A DNA stretch of 64,000 nucleotides from Methanospirillum lacunae (GCF_003173355.1 NZ_QGMY01000018.1:1-64000), one strand, 5' to 3'; shown: positions 8,329 through 16,710, counted from the stretch's first letter. Notes: generated by a model not told the origin, from the sequence alone. Numbers and translations: made by a program.

Positions 8329-10313
8329 CAGAAATTCGCATTCTTCTAACTGGAAATCCCAATGTTGGAAAAACAACCCTGTTTAATTCACTCTGTGGAG
8401 TGTATCAGCACACGGGAAATTATCCAGGAGTAACAGTTGAGATTAAAGAAGGCATAAGAAAATCAGATGGGCAGATATTTCGGATATCAGACCTACCCGG
8501 TACGTATAGCCTGAGTGCATTTACACCAGATGAACAGGTTGCACGCGATGCTCTCCTCACATCTCATCCAGATGTAATCGTACAGATTATTGATGCAACC
8601 AATATCGAACGTAATCTCTTCCTGACAACACAACTCGTGGAGATTGGTCTTCCGGTGATCATAGCCCTGAATATGGTAGATCTTGCAGAACAGACCGGAA
8701 TTGCCATTGATGCAGCATGTTTTTCAAAAAGTATCGGCCTCCCGGTTGTAAAAGTTGTAGCAAGCCAGGGAAAAGGAATAGAGGATCTGGTTCAGACAAT
8801 TATCCATATATCGCAGCAAAAGGAACAACAGAATCCGGCTCAGGCACAGTATTCCTCTACGATCACACAACGGCGGGAAGAAATCAGCTCCTTCCTTAAT
8901 CACCACACACAACATCTCAGTGGACTGACTCCGGAGTACACAGCAATCAGGCTTTTAGAAGGAGATCAGAAATTATCAGATAAACTTCACCATGAAGGCT
9001 TGACCATCCCGGTGATTGACACGCTTGAACCTGCAGCCATAGATGGATTTATCCAGGAAATCATGTTAGCCAGGTATGCGACTGCAGAGCAGATCACCGG
9101 ATGTTCTGTCTCATGTTCAATGGCCAGGATCATGCCAACTGATCTTCTTGACCATGTGCTGACTCACCGGTTTTTCGGGATACCTATCTTTCTCTCGTTC
9201 ATGTGGTTTGCCTTTCAGTTAACATTCAGTGCTTCCGCCCCTGTCGCATCAGTTCTTGAGATCATATTTGGAAGCATCAATGAATTTGTTGGTAATCTCG
9301 GACTTGGAGAGACTGTTACTTCGTTCATTTCAGATGGTATAATCGGTGGAGTTGGAACTGTACTCAGCTTTGTTCCAAGCATCTTTATCCTGTTCCTGCT
9401 GCTTTCTTTGCTGGAAGATTCAGGATATCTTGCACGGGCAGCATTCGTCATGGACAGGCTGATGCATTCCATCGGTCTACACGGGCGATCTTTTATTCCT
9501 CTCCTCATAGGATTCGGGTGCAACGTTCCAGCCATTATGGCAACCCGGACACTTCAAAGCAGAGCTGACAGGTTCATCACCATTATCTCAATTCCATTCA
9601 TGTCCTGCTCAGCAAGACTTCCGGTATATGTACTCCTTACAGGCGTATTTTTCGGAGCTCATGCAGGAACCGTGATATTTTTCCTGTATATTCTGGGCAT
9701 TTTAGCTGCAATCGGAACTGCACTTCTGTTCCGTAGATTGATATTCCACGATGATCCCTCTCCGTTTATCATGGAACTTCCCCCATACCGCAGCCCGACT
9801 CTCAAGGCTGCAGCCCTGCACATGTGGCAACGGGGAAAAGAGTACCTGCAGCGGGCAGGTATTGTAATCTTTGGCGGAGTTCTCGTTGTATGGGTTCTGG
9901 CAAGTCTGCCATTTGGCGTTGAATACGGATCTGCAGACAGTTTAGCAGGAGTTCTCGGACACCTGGCCGAACCCATCTTCGCCCCGCTTGGATTTACATG
10001 GCAACTCGTCGTCGCCCTGATATTTGGTTTCATCGCAAAAGAAGTGGTTGTTGGATCTCTTGGAACACTTTACGGTGGAGAAGATTCCCTTGCAGGTTCT
10101 CTTGCAGCAGATCCGTCACTCGGTCCGGTGGTTGCTCTTGCATACATGGTCTTTGTACTCCTCTATCTCCCCTGTGTTGCGACCCTTGGAGTTATTAAAC
10201 AGGAGATGGGCTCCTGGAAATGGACAGGAATCGCTTTGGGATGGGGAATTCTGGTTGCATTCATACTGGCATGGGTAACCCGGATTGTCGGATCACTCAT
10301 CATAGGAGCATAA
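8325..10313 (+). CDS. feoB: Ferrous iron transport protein B
   Basis: FeoB is 662 residues from the ATG at 8325, chosen because AGGAG precedes it, it overlaps the previous stop as ATGA, and the G1 motif GNPNVGKT then sits at residues 10-17 as usual. G3 is DLPGTYSL and G4 is NMVD. After the helical GDI-like region the permease part has the two Gate signatures, around IGFGCNVPAIMATRTL and, in the second Gate, GFIAKEVVVGSLGTLYG, plus CSARLPVYVLL. It imports Fe2+ through the cytoplasmic membrane under anoxia, with GTP hydrolysis regulating the channel. It is complete and without anomalies. Confidence 0.96.
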   Translation: MTEIRILLTGNPNVGKTTLFNSLCGVYQHTGNYPGVTVEIKEGIRKSDGQIFRISDLPGTYSLSAFTPDEQVARDALLTSHPDVIVQIIDATNIERNLFLTTQLVEIGLPVIIALNMVDLAEQTGIAIDAACFSKSIGLPVVKVVASQGKGIEDLVQTIIHISQQKEQQNPAQAQYSSTITQRREEISSFLNHHTQHLSGLTPEYTAIRLLEGDQKLSDKLHHEGLTIPVIDTLEPAAIDGFIQEIMLARYATAEQITGCSVSCSMARIMPTDLLDHVLTHRFFGIPIFLSFMWFAFQLTFSASAPVASVLEIIFGSINEFVGNLGLGETVTSFISDGIIGGVGTVLSFVPSIFILFLLLSLLEDSGYLARAAFVMDRLMHSIGLHGRSFIPLLIGFGCNVPAIMATRTLQSRADRFITIISIPFMSCSARLPVYVLLTGVFFGAHAGTVIFFLYILGILAAIGTALLFRRLIFHDDPSPFIMELPPYRSPTLKAAALHMWQRGKEYLQRAGIVIFGGVLVVWVLASLPFGVEYGSADSLAGVLGHLAEPIFAPLGFTWQLVVALIFGFIAKEVVVGSLGTLYGGEDSLAGSLAADPSLGPVVALAYMVFVLLYLPCVATLGVIKQEMGSWKWTGIALGWGILVAFILAWVTRIVGSLIIGA

Positions 10314-10314
10314 T

Positions 10315-10755
10315 ATGTCAATCAACAAACTTCCACACAAAAACCTGTATGCCTGGACTGTTGTTCTCACAGCGGTCACCATGATAGGGGGCATACTCTC
10401 AATTATTACAGGCATCGGAATAAAAACAGCAATTCCTGCAACACCGGATATCCCGGGGGGTATAATCCTTTTTCTTCTGGGTTTGCTTCTCGCAACCGGC
10501 CTATATGAAGGAAGACATGACCATGCCCGATGGGTGCAGTTTGGATACACAGGAATCATTCTCATCCTGATATTCGGAGTCTGCACTGTGATAATATCGG
10601 GAGCAAATCTTCTCTCACTAATACTGGAGGGTGAAAAAACAGACCCTGTATCAATCCTCTATTCCGGATATATATGGGCAGCAATTCTTGCCCTGCCAAT
10701 ATATCCGGGGTTAAAGAAACTTCTATTCGGGTGCTCACAAGGAGGCGCCTTTTAA
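10315..10755 (+). CDS. Four-helix membrane protein of the feo operon, unknown function
   Basis: This 146-residue hydrophobic protein has four predicted membrane helices: ~12-35, ~48-65, ~78-102 and ~120-138. A short loop contains EGRHDHARW, the only obvious cluster of possible metal ligands. It starts one base after the feoB stop and ends in a TAATG overlap with the FeoC-like gene, so it is clearly part of the operon. I do not recognise the family. Its position suggests an accessory role in iron uptake, perhaps as a partner of FeoB, but nothing in the sequence proves this. Confidence 0.8.
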   Translation: MSINKLPHKNLYAWTVVLTAVTMIGGILSIITGIGIKTAIPATPDIPGGIILFLLGLLLATGLYEGRHDHARWVQFGYTGIILILIFGVCTVIISGANLLSLILEGEKTDPVSILYSGYIWAAILALPIYPGLKKLLFGCSQGGAF

Positions 10756-11096
10756 TGAGCGAGGGACTCGAAGTTCTGGGATTCATTCACTCCCAGGGTG
10801 GTTGCATGCTCTCTGATATCTGCTCAGAGCTGAACCTTCCACTCAGTTCTGTTCATGGATGGATATCTCTGTTATGTAGCACTGGATATCTGAAACGTTG
10901 TGAAATAGAACATGGATCATGTCCATGTGAAAAGACCGGACGAAGATGTATCTCATGCAGTTGCTCATGTAAGGCATCCCAGGCAGGCCTCCCTGTCAGA
11001 ATTGAGGTCACAGAACGGGGATTGGACCTGTTCAGAAGGAATAGACATGAAACAGGTAAAACGGAAATTATCCCGGACAATGGAAGACTATCTTGA
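10755..11096 (+). CDS. feoC: FeoC-like winged-helix protein with cysteine cluster
   Basis: The chosen ATG overlaps the previous stop (TAATG) and follows GGAGG, giving 113 residues. Residues 1-55 form a small winged helix (GGCMLSDICSELNLPLSSVHGWISLL). It is followed by a cysteine-rich segment with CPCEKTGRRCISCSCSC, a plausible Fe-S or metal site, as in FeoC, and then a C-terminal extension (ITERG-like wing). FeoC in enterobacteria binds FeoB and an Fe-S cluster and protects the permease from proteolysis; archaeal versions may act as regulators. Its end overlaps the start of the broken dtxR-like gene by 50 bp in another frame. Confidence 0.75.
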   Translation: MSEGLEVLGFIHSQGGCMLSDICSELNLPLSSVHGWISLLCSTGYLKRCEIEHGSCPCEKTGRRCISCSCSCKASQAGLPVRIEVTERGLDLFRRNRHETGKTEIIPDNGRLS

Positions 11097-11310
11097 GGCA
11101 ATCTTTGTCTTAAGTCAAAGTCGTAGATACGCACGAACCAGCGAAATAGCAAAAGATCTTCATGTTTAACCTTCTTCTGTTGTTGAGATGATTGGCAGGA
11201 TCGCTGTCCTAAACGTATGGTGTGGAAACGGTATGAAGGGGTTTACCTGACTCCTGAAGGCCGGGTCCACGGGGAAATTATTCATAAACCCAGTCTCCTG
11301 TTTAAACCCA
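11047..11310 (+). pseudogene. Broken DtxR/MntR-family metal-dependent repressor
   Basis: An ATG preceded by AGAAGG opens a perfect DtxR N-terminus: RTMEDYLEAIFVLSQ, then TSEIAKDLHV, and then TAA at 11167 where the family continues with SPSSV. After the stop the same frame still reads PSSVVEMIGRIAVL, then a shift of frame gives WKRYEGVYLTPEGRVHGEII. So there is one nonsense change (TCA to TAA would explain it), one small deletion, and loss of the metal-binding C-terminal domain. In intact relatives this protein represses iron uptake in the presence of Fe2+ or Mn2+. Here the 40-residue product would lack a full DNA-binding domain. Sequencing error could explain a single fault but hardly all three. 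Confidence 0.8.
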
Positions 11311-11396
11311 CTTTCTCTTTCAATATACCACTTCTAACAGTTTTTCGCTGAATTTACCAGAAAGGATATAATGCCTTCATTCTAACGCTTTTTATC

Positions 11397-12155
11397 ATGG
11401 ATGTAGCACTTATTTCATCAATGTTTGAAGGATTACCAAGGCAGGGACCGGGCCTTGATGAAGCCACGGCTTTTGCCTGGGCGTTCATCCCGCCTGATCA
11501 CAAAAAGGGAAAACTCCTGGATATCGGGTGTGGATCCGGTATGCAGACCCTTATGTTGGCAAAAATCGGGCCTGATTGCCAGATCACAGCATCAGATCTT
11601 CATCAACCATTTCTGGATGATCTCACAAGCAGGGCAAAAAAAGCTGGTCTTAATGATAGAATTACTACACTCAAGGCTTCTATGGATAATCTTCCATTCC
11701 CGGAAAGTTCGTACGATGTTATCTGGGCAGAAGGTTCGACATTTATTATCGGTATTGAACCAGCTCTTCACTACTGGAAAAAATTTTTGAAACCTGATAG
11801 ATACTTAGTCTTCTCTGACCTTACCTGGTTTACAGATTCTCCATCAAAAGAATGCAAAGATTTTTTTGATGAAATATCACCGGGTATGCCAACTTCATCT
11901 GAAGTTGAAGACATTATCAGGGCAGAAGGATATTCACTTATAGGATCATTCAGACTCCCGGATTCTGGTTGGTGGAATCACTATTACTCTCCGTTATCAG
12001 ATCGGATTGATATGTTGAAGCAGAAATATCAGGGTAATCAGGATGCTGGATTAATTATACAGGAACTTGAAAAGGAGATGGATATTCACCGGAAATATTC
12101 AAAAGAATACGGATACACGTATTTTATTTTGAAATTATCACATAAGGAGGGATAA
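11397..12155 (+). CDS. Class I SAM-dependent methyltransferase
   Basis: This 252-residue enzyme has the SAM-binding motif LLDIGCGSG (residues 40-48), the acidic residue after strand 2 (ITASDLH), motif III region LPFPESSYDVIWAEGS, and a C-terminal helical cap with WWNHYYSPL and a long helix (ELEKEMDIHRKYSKEYGYTYFIL). The fold places a methyl group from SAM on an unknown small-molecule acceptor; UbiE/COG2226-like annotation would be usual. It is monocistronic, converging with rsgA on the other strand. No ribosome binding site is visible at this ATG; the next in-frame ATG is at 11421. Confidence 0.85.
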   Translation: MDVALISSMFEGLPRQGPGLDEATAFAWAFIPPDHKKGKLLDIGCGSGMQTLMLAKIGPDCQITASDLHQPFLDDLTSRAKKAGLNDRITTLKASMDNLPFPESSYDVIWAEGSTFIIGIEPALHYWKKFLKPDRYLVFSDLTWFTDSPSKECKDFFDEISPGMPTSSEVEDIIRAEGYSLIGSFRLPDSGWWNHYYSPLSDRIDMLKQKYQGNQDAGLIIQELEKEMDIHRKYSKEYGYTYFILKLSHKEG

Positions 12156-12226
12156 TAAGGTATTGGCCAAATGTTTTTGACAGAGGGATGTTTACTGAAA
12201 AACACCAGCCTCAATCCAATTTTTAC

Positions 12227-13321
12227 CTATGACCGGTATTTTCCTGTATTTCTGTCAAGAGTGATCTCTTTAGATAATTTACTGATCTCACGGAAGCGTT
12301 TCTTTTCAAATCTCTTCAATCCGATATCTGCTTTTTCGCGTTCAAATGATATTTCTTTGAGGATTTTCTGGTACCTTGTAAACCGGTCATGAGACAAAAC
12401 GCCATCCTCAATTGCTTTCCTGACAGCACAACCGGGCTCATTATTATGAGAACAGTCAGTAAACCTGCATCGCGTGGCATATTCTATGATATCATCAAAT
12501 GTCTCTGCTACACTTTCTCCGGCAGTCCATATCCTGATCTCACGAAGTCCGGGAGTATCAATCAAAGAACTTCCATCCGGAAGAGTAAGAAGATGCCGGA
12601 CTGTTGTAGTATGCCGGCCTTTTCCGTCATCCTCTCTGATTTCTCCTGTTGTCTGAAGCGTTTTTCCGGTTAGAGCATTAGTGAGGGTTGATTTTCCAAC
12701 CCCTGATGAGCCGATAAAAATGACCGTTTTACCGGAATCGAAATATGGATTTAAATGATCAAGACCGGTTTTCTCTGTAGCACTCACCGGGATAACAGGG
12801 ATGTCTCTGATTTCAGAGTTGATCATCTTAACCAGGGTCGGAATATCTGAACAGGTATCTGACTTATTTATGACTATCACAGGCTGGGCACCAGAACTTC
12901 TGGTTATGAGCAGGTAACGTTCCAATCGGGAAATACTCATATCAGATCCGGGTTCAGTGACGATAAAGACTGTATCAATATTTGCAGCCAGTTCCTGTTT
13001 TCCAGAATAATCACCAGCACCTCCACGGGAAAGAACGGTTCTCCTTGGCAGGATAGCAACGATCATACGGGTTGCTGATTCAGGCTGATTGAGAATCACG
13101 ACAAAATCTCCAACTACCGGATACATTTTTTGTGATTTCAACGCCCCAGACAATGGAACGGATATGGCATCACCTGGAATAATCACCTCAAACCGGGTCT
13201 TTTGAACAGTACAGATCCTCCCGGGGAGATAAGGCCCCTCATATTTGACAAATAGATCTTCCCAGTGTTGGTTCCATCCAGGTAGTTCAATTGATACCGT
13301 GTTAGAATTATTAAGACTCAT
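12227..13321 (-). CDS. rsgA: Ribosome small-subunit-dependent GTPase A (RsgA/YjeQ)
   Basis: This 364-residue protein has the circularly permuted GTPase order unique to this family. An N-terminal OB-fold (~25-95) is followed by G4 NKSD (152-155), G5 region VSATEKTG, G1 GSSGVGKST (204-212), and then G3 DTPGLREI (255-262). The C-terminal zinc knuckle has Cys285, Cys290, His292 and Cys298. RsgA helps late assembly of the bacterial 30S subunit. It is general in bacteria and rare in archaea, where ribosome assembly uses other factors, so horizontal acquisition is the simplest explanation. All motifs are intact. It converges with the methyltransferase gene and is followed upstream by the CcdA-like gene on the same strand. 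Confidence 0.93.
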   Translation of the reverse strand: MSLNNSNTVSIELPGWNQHWEDLFVKYEGPYLPGRICTVQKTRFEVIIPGDAISVPLSGALKSQKMYPVVGDFVVILNQPESATRMIVAILPRRTVLSRGGAGDYSGKQELAANIDTVFIVTEPGSDMSISRLERYLLITRSSGAQPVIVINKSDTCSDIPTLVKMINSEIRDIPVIPVSATEKTGLDHLNPYFDSGKTVIFIGSSGVGKSTLTNALTGKTLQTTGEIREDDGKGRHTTTVRHLLTLPDGSSLIDTPGLREIRIWTAGESVAETFDDIIEYATRCRFTDCSHNNEPGCAVRKAIEDGVLSHDRFTRYQKILKEISFEREKADIGLKRFEKKRFREISKLSKEITLDRNTGKYRS

Positions 13322-13428
13322 TTGAGAAAACAGATCTATCCCAGGGTATAACTGATTTATCTGTCATGAAATGGATTAATCTGGAGATTATAAAAAGGGA
13401 AGTTCTGGTGTATGCAGCCAATTATATA

Positions 13429-14640
13429 TTACAACCTTCCAAGAACACCAAAGAGAATGTAGACGGCGAATAATATCAGGACAATTCCAATAACTCCCCT
13501 CAGTGCCCGACGCTGTTCAATTCTCCATTCGTTTACTCGTTCAGGTGGTAGTCCAAACAGAACAAGGATGAGAATAACAAGTAACGGGATGATAAATGCG
13601 ATGTTGTAAACCAGAAGGTACACAAGAGAGTGGAAAAGATCAACGTGCAACGAAATCATCGAGATAATTGAAAGATATATCCCTCCGGTACATGGGAGTT
13701 CAAACATGCCAACCATTATTCCCAGGAGAAAAGCAGCAGGAAGGGTTGCAACGTTTATTATCTTATTGATTCTTCCTGCTTGAGATTCCGGAATTGCAAG
13801 TACCGGATGATCGGTTGGGATCAGAGCATCCTTGATCATCAAAAGTCCTGCAATAAGGGCAATAGATCCCGCAATTATTGAAAATAGTATTGCTGATCCG
13901 GTAGTTTGAATAACAGAGAAAATCCCGAGGCCAGACAGGAAATAGAACACAAATACTGCACTTGTATAGATAAGACCGGTGACCAGTATTGCCCGCCTGC
14001 TTTTTAGTGCCATCAAATTTATCAGCATAATTATGAGAACAGCAAAAGCACAGGGATTGATACCATCAAGAATTCCTGCCCCAATGATAAGGGAAAGAGG
14101 AATTTCGTCTTTATCCGAAAGAGAAAAAGATGGCAGAATAAACTCAAGTCCTCCTGAATGAATTTTTTCCTGCTGCCTAGTGAGAATCTCTTCTAAATGA
14201 TTTTGAATATCCCTGTTTCCTTCCAGAGTCAGATTACCGATCATTACAGATGGAGTTGACAGATAATCCAAGTGATATAACTGCTTATATGATAGAAATA
14301 TCGTCCTGTTAGCAGTATTATTAAAAAGATCGTATATCCTGATATTAATTTCAGGATGAGATCCAGAGATTTTATTTAGAAATTCGTCTGCTTCGTGGCA
14401 GGCCTCACATCGGGAGTTTGTAAAAAATATGACCTCTTTTGGAGGAAGATTTCCAGTTAAAAGAGATGAATCGTCATCGAGATATACTGAAAGTTGATCA
14501 GATAGGATTGAAGTTCCACTTGCAGAATATACTGTTGCCGTTCCCGGAACGACTAGACTAGAAAAGAGAAGAAGTATAAGTCCAATTACATTGACCATTT
14601 TTATTGTATGCATTTTTGTTGTTACCTCATAATGAGACAT
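13429..14640 (-). CDS. Secreted thioredoxin-like domain fused to a CcdA/DsbD-type electron transporter
   Basis: The protein has 403 residues. A signal or first membrane segment (~15-38) leads to an outward-facing thioredoxin-like domain with VIFFTNSRCEACHEAD, a CxxC redox pair at Cys78 and Cys81. A six-helix CcdA/DsbD membrane domain (~175-400) follows, with the two diagnostic cysteines in GINPCAFAV and FELPCTGGI. This arrangement carries reducing equivalents from cytosolic thioredoxin across the membrane to an extracytoplasmic thiol partner, in one chain. It is transcribed divergently from an HxlR-type regulator with two perfect palindromes in between. The reduced target is unknown; maintenance of cysteines in surface proteins or peroxide defence are possible. 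Confidence 0.88.
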   Translation of the reverse strand: MSHYEVTTKMHTIKMVNVIGLILLLFSSLVVPGTATVYSASGTSILSDQLSVYLDDDSSLLTGNLPPKEVIFFTNSRCEACHEADEFLNKISGSHPEINIRIYDLFNNTANRTIFLSYKQLYHLDYLSTPSVMIGNLTLEGNRDIQNHLEEILTRQQEKIHSGGLEFILPSFSLSDKDEIPLSLIIGAGILDGINPCAFAVLIIMLINLMALKSRRAILVTGLIYTSAVFVFYFLSGLGIFSVIQTTGSAILFSIIAGSIALIAGLLMIKDALIPTDHPVLAIPESQAGRINKIINVATLPAAFLLGIMVGMFELPCTGGIYLSIISMISLHVDLFHSLVYLLVYNIAFIIPLLVILILVLFGLPPERVNEWRIEQRRALRGVIGIVLILFAVYILFGVLGRL

Positions 14641-14743
14641 TGAAAATATTTTTTCTAAAAATCATTAAACTCACATTACTTTCTTTTTTTACGTGGGTGA
14701 ATTTTTTACTCTAATAATATATTTTAAACCTCAAGAATTTATA

Positions 14744-14768
14744 CAGTATACTGAAAGTGATATCACTT
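14744..14768. promoter_or_regulatory. Two adjacent perfect palindromes, likely HxlR operator
   Basis: CAGTATACTG (14744-14753) and AAGTGATATCACTT (14755-14768) are both perfect palindromes, one base apart, centred 13 bp from one another. They lie between the divergent thioredoxin-CcdA and HxlR genes, just downstream of an AT-rich TATA candidate near 14715-14725. They would overlap the expected start of the hxlR transcript. HxlR proteins bind as dimers to such sites; the assignment to this regulator is inference. Confidence 0.6.
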
Positions 14769-14789
14769 ACTTACATTGAGGTAACGGGA

Positions 14790-15134
14790 ATGTATGAAAA
14801 AAACGGCAAAATGTATAGTTGTCCGGTAGAGGCAACACTTGATGTTATTGGGGGAAAGTGGAAACCGCTCATACTCTGGAGAATCCGAAAAAAGATTATG
14901 CGGTTTTCTGAATTACAAAAGGAAATACCAGAAATAAATTCCAAAACCCTGACCAAACAACTGAGGGAACTCGAACATGACGGGGTTATTTCCCGAACAG
15001 TATATCCGGAAATACCACCCAGAGTTGAATATTCAATAACTGAATTTGGAGAGACTTTGGTCCCTATTATTCAGGCACTCTGTACATGGGGTGCAAAATA
15101 TCTTGGAACTGAGTGTCTCGCACAAAATGAATAA
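14790..15134 (+). CDS. HxlR-family winged-helix regulator
   Basis: I choose the ATG at 14790 (114 residues), with GAGGT seven bases upstream. An earlier GTG at 14757 would begin inside a palindromic operator. The protein shows the family signature SCPVEATLDVIGGKWKPLILWRI, then the recognition-helix region INSKTLTKQLRELEHDGVISR and the wing PPRVEYSITEFG. The single Cys ahead of the first helix is the redox-sensing cysteine of HypR/YodB-type members. Divergence from a thioredoxin-CcdA gene makes a thiol-stress circuit likely: oxidation of the Cys would change binding at the palindromes. This regulatory link is inferred from context. Confidence 0.87.
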   Translation: MYEKNGKMYSCPVEATLDVIGGKWKPLILWRIRKKIMRFSELQKEIPEINSKTLTKQLRELEHDGVISRTVYPEIPPRVEYSITEFGETLVPIIQALCTWGAKYLGTECLAQNE

Positions 15135-15226
15135 TCCTGAATATAACAAAATACATTTTTTTTTCAAACAGGAAAACCCATCTAGGATCGAGGCAAATCG
15201 TACCTCAAACAAAAGGTTCTGACAAC

Positions 15227-15490
15227 ATGATCTCTACAAAAATTACATTAGCCATTTTCATCAGCATTGTTCTGATGAGTTTGATTGGTATCTCGTATGC
15301 AGAAAACAAGACAATGAATGCAACCAACATATCTGATTCAAAAAACATCTCACAAAATTTGACAGAGCATGCAAATACGAATCAGACAAGTGTAAACAAA
15401 ACAAATACCACAAAAAATCTGGATAACTCTGAATCAACGGGTGGAATCAAAAATTTCATGAAGAATTTTAAATATCAGTCAAGCGTTTGA
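15227..15490 (+). CDS. Small secreted Asn/Thr-rich protein
   Basis: This 87-residue protein begins with a clear signal peptide (KITLAIFISIVLMSLIGISYA, residues ~5-25). The mature part is low-complexity and polar, with about nine Asn-X-Ser/Thr sequons, and ends GGIKNFMKNFKYQSSV. Dense sequons suggest heavy N-glycosylation by AglB outside the cell. I do not recognise a family, and no repeat or anchor is visible. It stands alone, 90 bp after hxlR on the same strand. Confidence 0.65.
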   Translation: MISTKITLAIFISIVLMSLIGISYAENKTMNATNISDSKNISQNLTEHANTNQTSVNKTNTTKNLDNSESTGGIKNFMKNFKYQSSV

Positions 15491-15743
15491 ACCTCCTTTC
15501 TGATTTCTATTACACCAGATACCAGGATTCAACTTTTTTCAGGCTCATTTCTGCGGGTTAAATTTTAGTTACTATCATTATTCATATTATAAAAGAATTC
15601 AAAATCGTATTCAATTTTTGAAAGAAGAGTAAATCATCAACATTTTCGGGTTCACTCCATTAGTCCCGAAAGTCAGAAACCATTAATGCAGGAATAAACC
15701 TGCGGATGGAAAAAAGACTCAACATAATGAATTAATTGACCAT

Positions 15744-15893
15744 GTGAAAGATGAACTATCACATGTCCATGCAGATATTGAACATGTGCAGCGTGATATT
15801 GAAGCCCACATTTGCCATCTGAAAAACCGGGATGAACATTTGCATCATCTCATGAATGAGGCAGATACAAAAACCGTCTCACCTTCATGCTAG
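15744..15893 (+). CDS. Candidate small His-rich helical protein
   Basis: From a GTG at 15744 the frame gives 49 residues with a strong heptad-like pattern and eight histidines (HVHADIEHV, HICHLKNRDEHLHHLM), ending in TAG. The open, coding-looking frame continues upstream of the GTG to about 15705 without a normal start, and an ATG in another frame at 15704 stops after nine codons. So the true gene may start with an unusual codon, or a frameshift may have separated its start. The pattern of charged and hydrophobic residues argues for real coding; metal binding is possible but unproven. The rest of 15491-16103 shows no gene. Confidence 0.35.
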   Translation: MKDELSHVHADIEHVQRDIEAHICHLKNRDEHLHHLMNEADTKTVSPSC

Positions 15894-15954
15894 GGCAATT
15901 TATAGTAAGAAAAATAACTTCATTGCCTGATGGCACTTTTAACTTACTATAAAT
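15894..15954. repeat. Nested inverted repeats after the His-rich frame
   Basis: ATTTATAGTAAG (15898-15909) is mirrored exactly by CTTACTATAAAT (15943-15954), a 12-bp perfect inverted repeat. Overlapping with the left arm, GGCAAT (15894-15899) pairs with ATTGCC (15932-15937). No T-run follows, so this is not an obvious terminator. It could be a regulatory hairpin with two alternative pairings, or the end of a lost mobile element. Confidence 0.45.
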
Positions 15955-16103
15955 CAATTATTTACTTAATTTATCTGATATTATTTGAATGAATTTAATA
16001 TTGGCATACATATATTTGAGGAGATATCAGTTTCCTTAATGTCTAAATTTACATATTTCATTAAATCCCATATGAATCAGAAAAGATCTAATGGAATTAT
16101 ATG

Positions 16104-16528
16104 TGTTACTATTCAGGCATAGGCCTTCTGTACATCTAAACCTTGGATTTCCATAGTTTCAGGGGTACGGATTTGGCCCGGCAACCATGGCTCTCCCATT
16201 GATGCCAAAATAAGTCCATCAATAATTGACACCCTTTGCTTTTTCATCGTAGTGATGTAACTTCGATGTTTGCAAAACGTATCTGTCCCTTTGTTACTTC
16301 TGAAAGCACCTGAGATTTTCATTTTAAGTTTGGCCATTCTGATATCCCGCTTTGCTTGATAATTGTCAAATGGAACCAAAGGATCATATAAAAACCGTAG
16401 AATATCATCCTGATGCTTATTTAATCGATCAAGAAGATTAAGTGCAGTAACCTGCTTTTTTTCTCCCTCGAGTCTTTTTTTCCGGTATAGGGAGAGGTGG
16501 ATTTTCTGCAAAACCCTCTGCAACTATT
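16104..16528 (-). pseudogene. IS66-family transposase (TnpC) C-terminal fragment
   Basis: On the minus strand about 136 codons match the end of the IS66 DDE transposase: RLNKHQDDILRFLYDPLVPFDN, then QAKRDIRMAKLKMKISGAFRS, then FCKHRSYITTMKKQRVSIIDGL. The catalytic glutamate of the NxAER motif is Lys here (DNYQAKRD), and everything N-terminal is missing. The same 420 bp, with many point differences, recur at 22994-23411; similarity begins at GTTACTATTC and ends at CTCTGCAACTA on both sides. It is an inert remnant. Confidence 0.8.
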
Positions 16529-16627
16529 ACTGTTACTAGTCATCAAATGTAGATTTCTACCCTTAAATCTGAAGATCCTTCAGTCCAATTTTCATAAGGA
16601 TAATCCCAGTAATTTTACGTTTATAGT

Positions 16628-16710
16628 TCCCCAAGGAGATTTCGTTCCGCCTTATTATTGGTACACTCTAGCGAGGGATTATTAACGAAAATATTGAGTT
16701 ATCTCGTTCA
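16628..16710 (-). pseudogene. Short remnant of a second IS66-like transposase type
   Basis: On the minus strand the frame reads NNPSLECTNNKAERNLL before a stop. The signature xNNxAERxL is the catalytic-Glu motif of IS66-type transposases, but the flanking residues (LE-TNN) belong to another branch than the neighbouring fragment. Only about 25 codons remain. The rest of 16529-16934 shows no gene. Confidence 0.4.
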
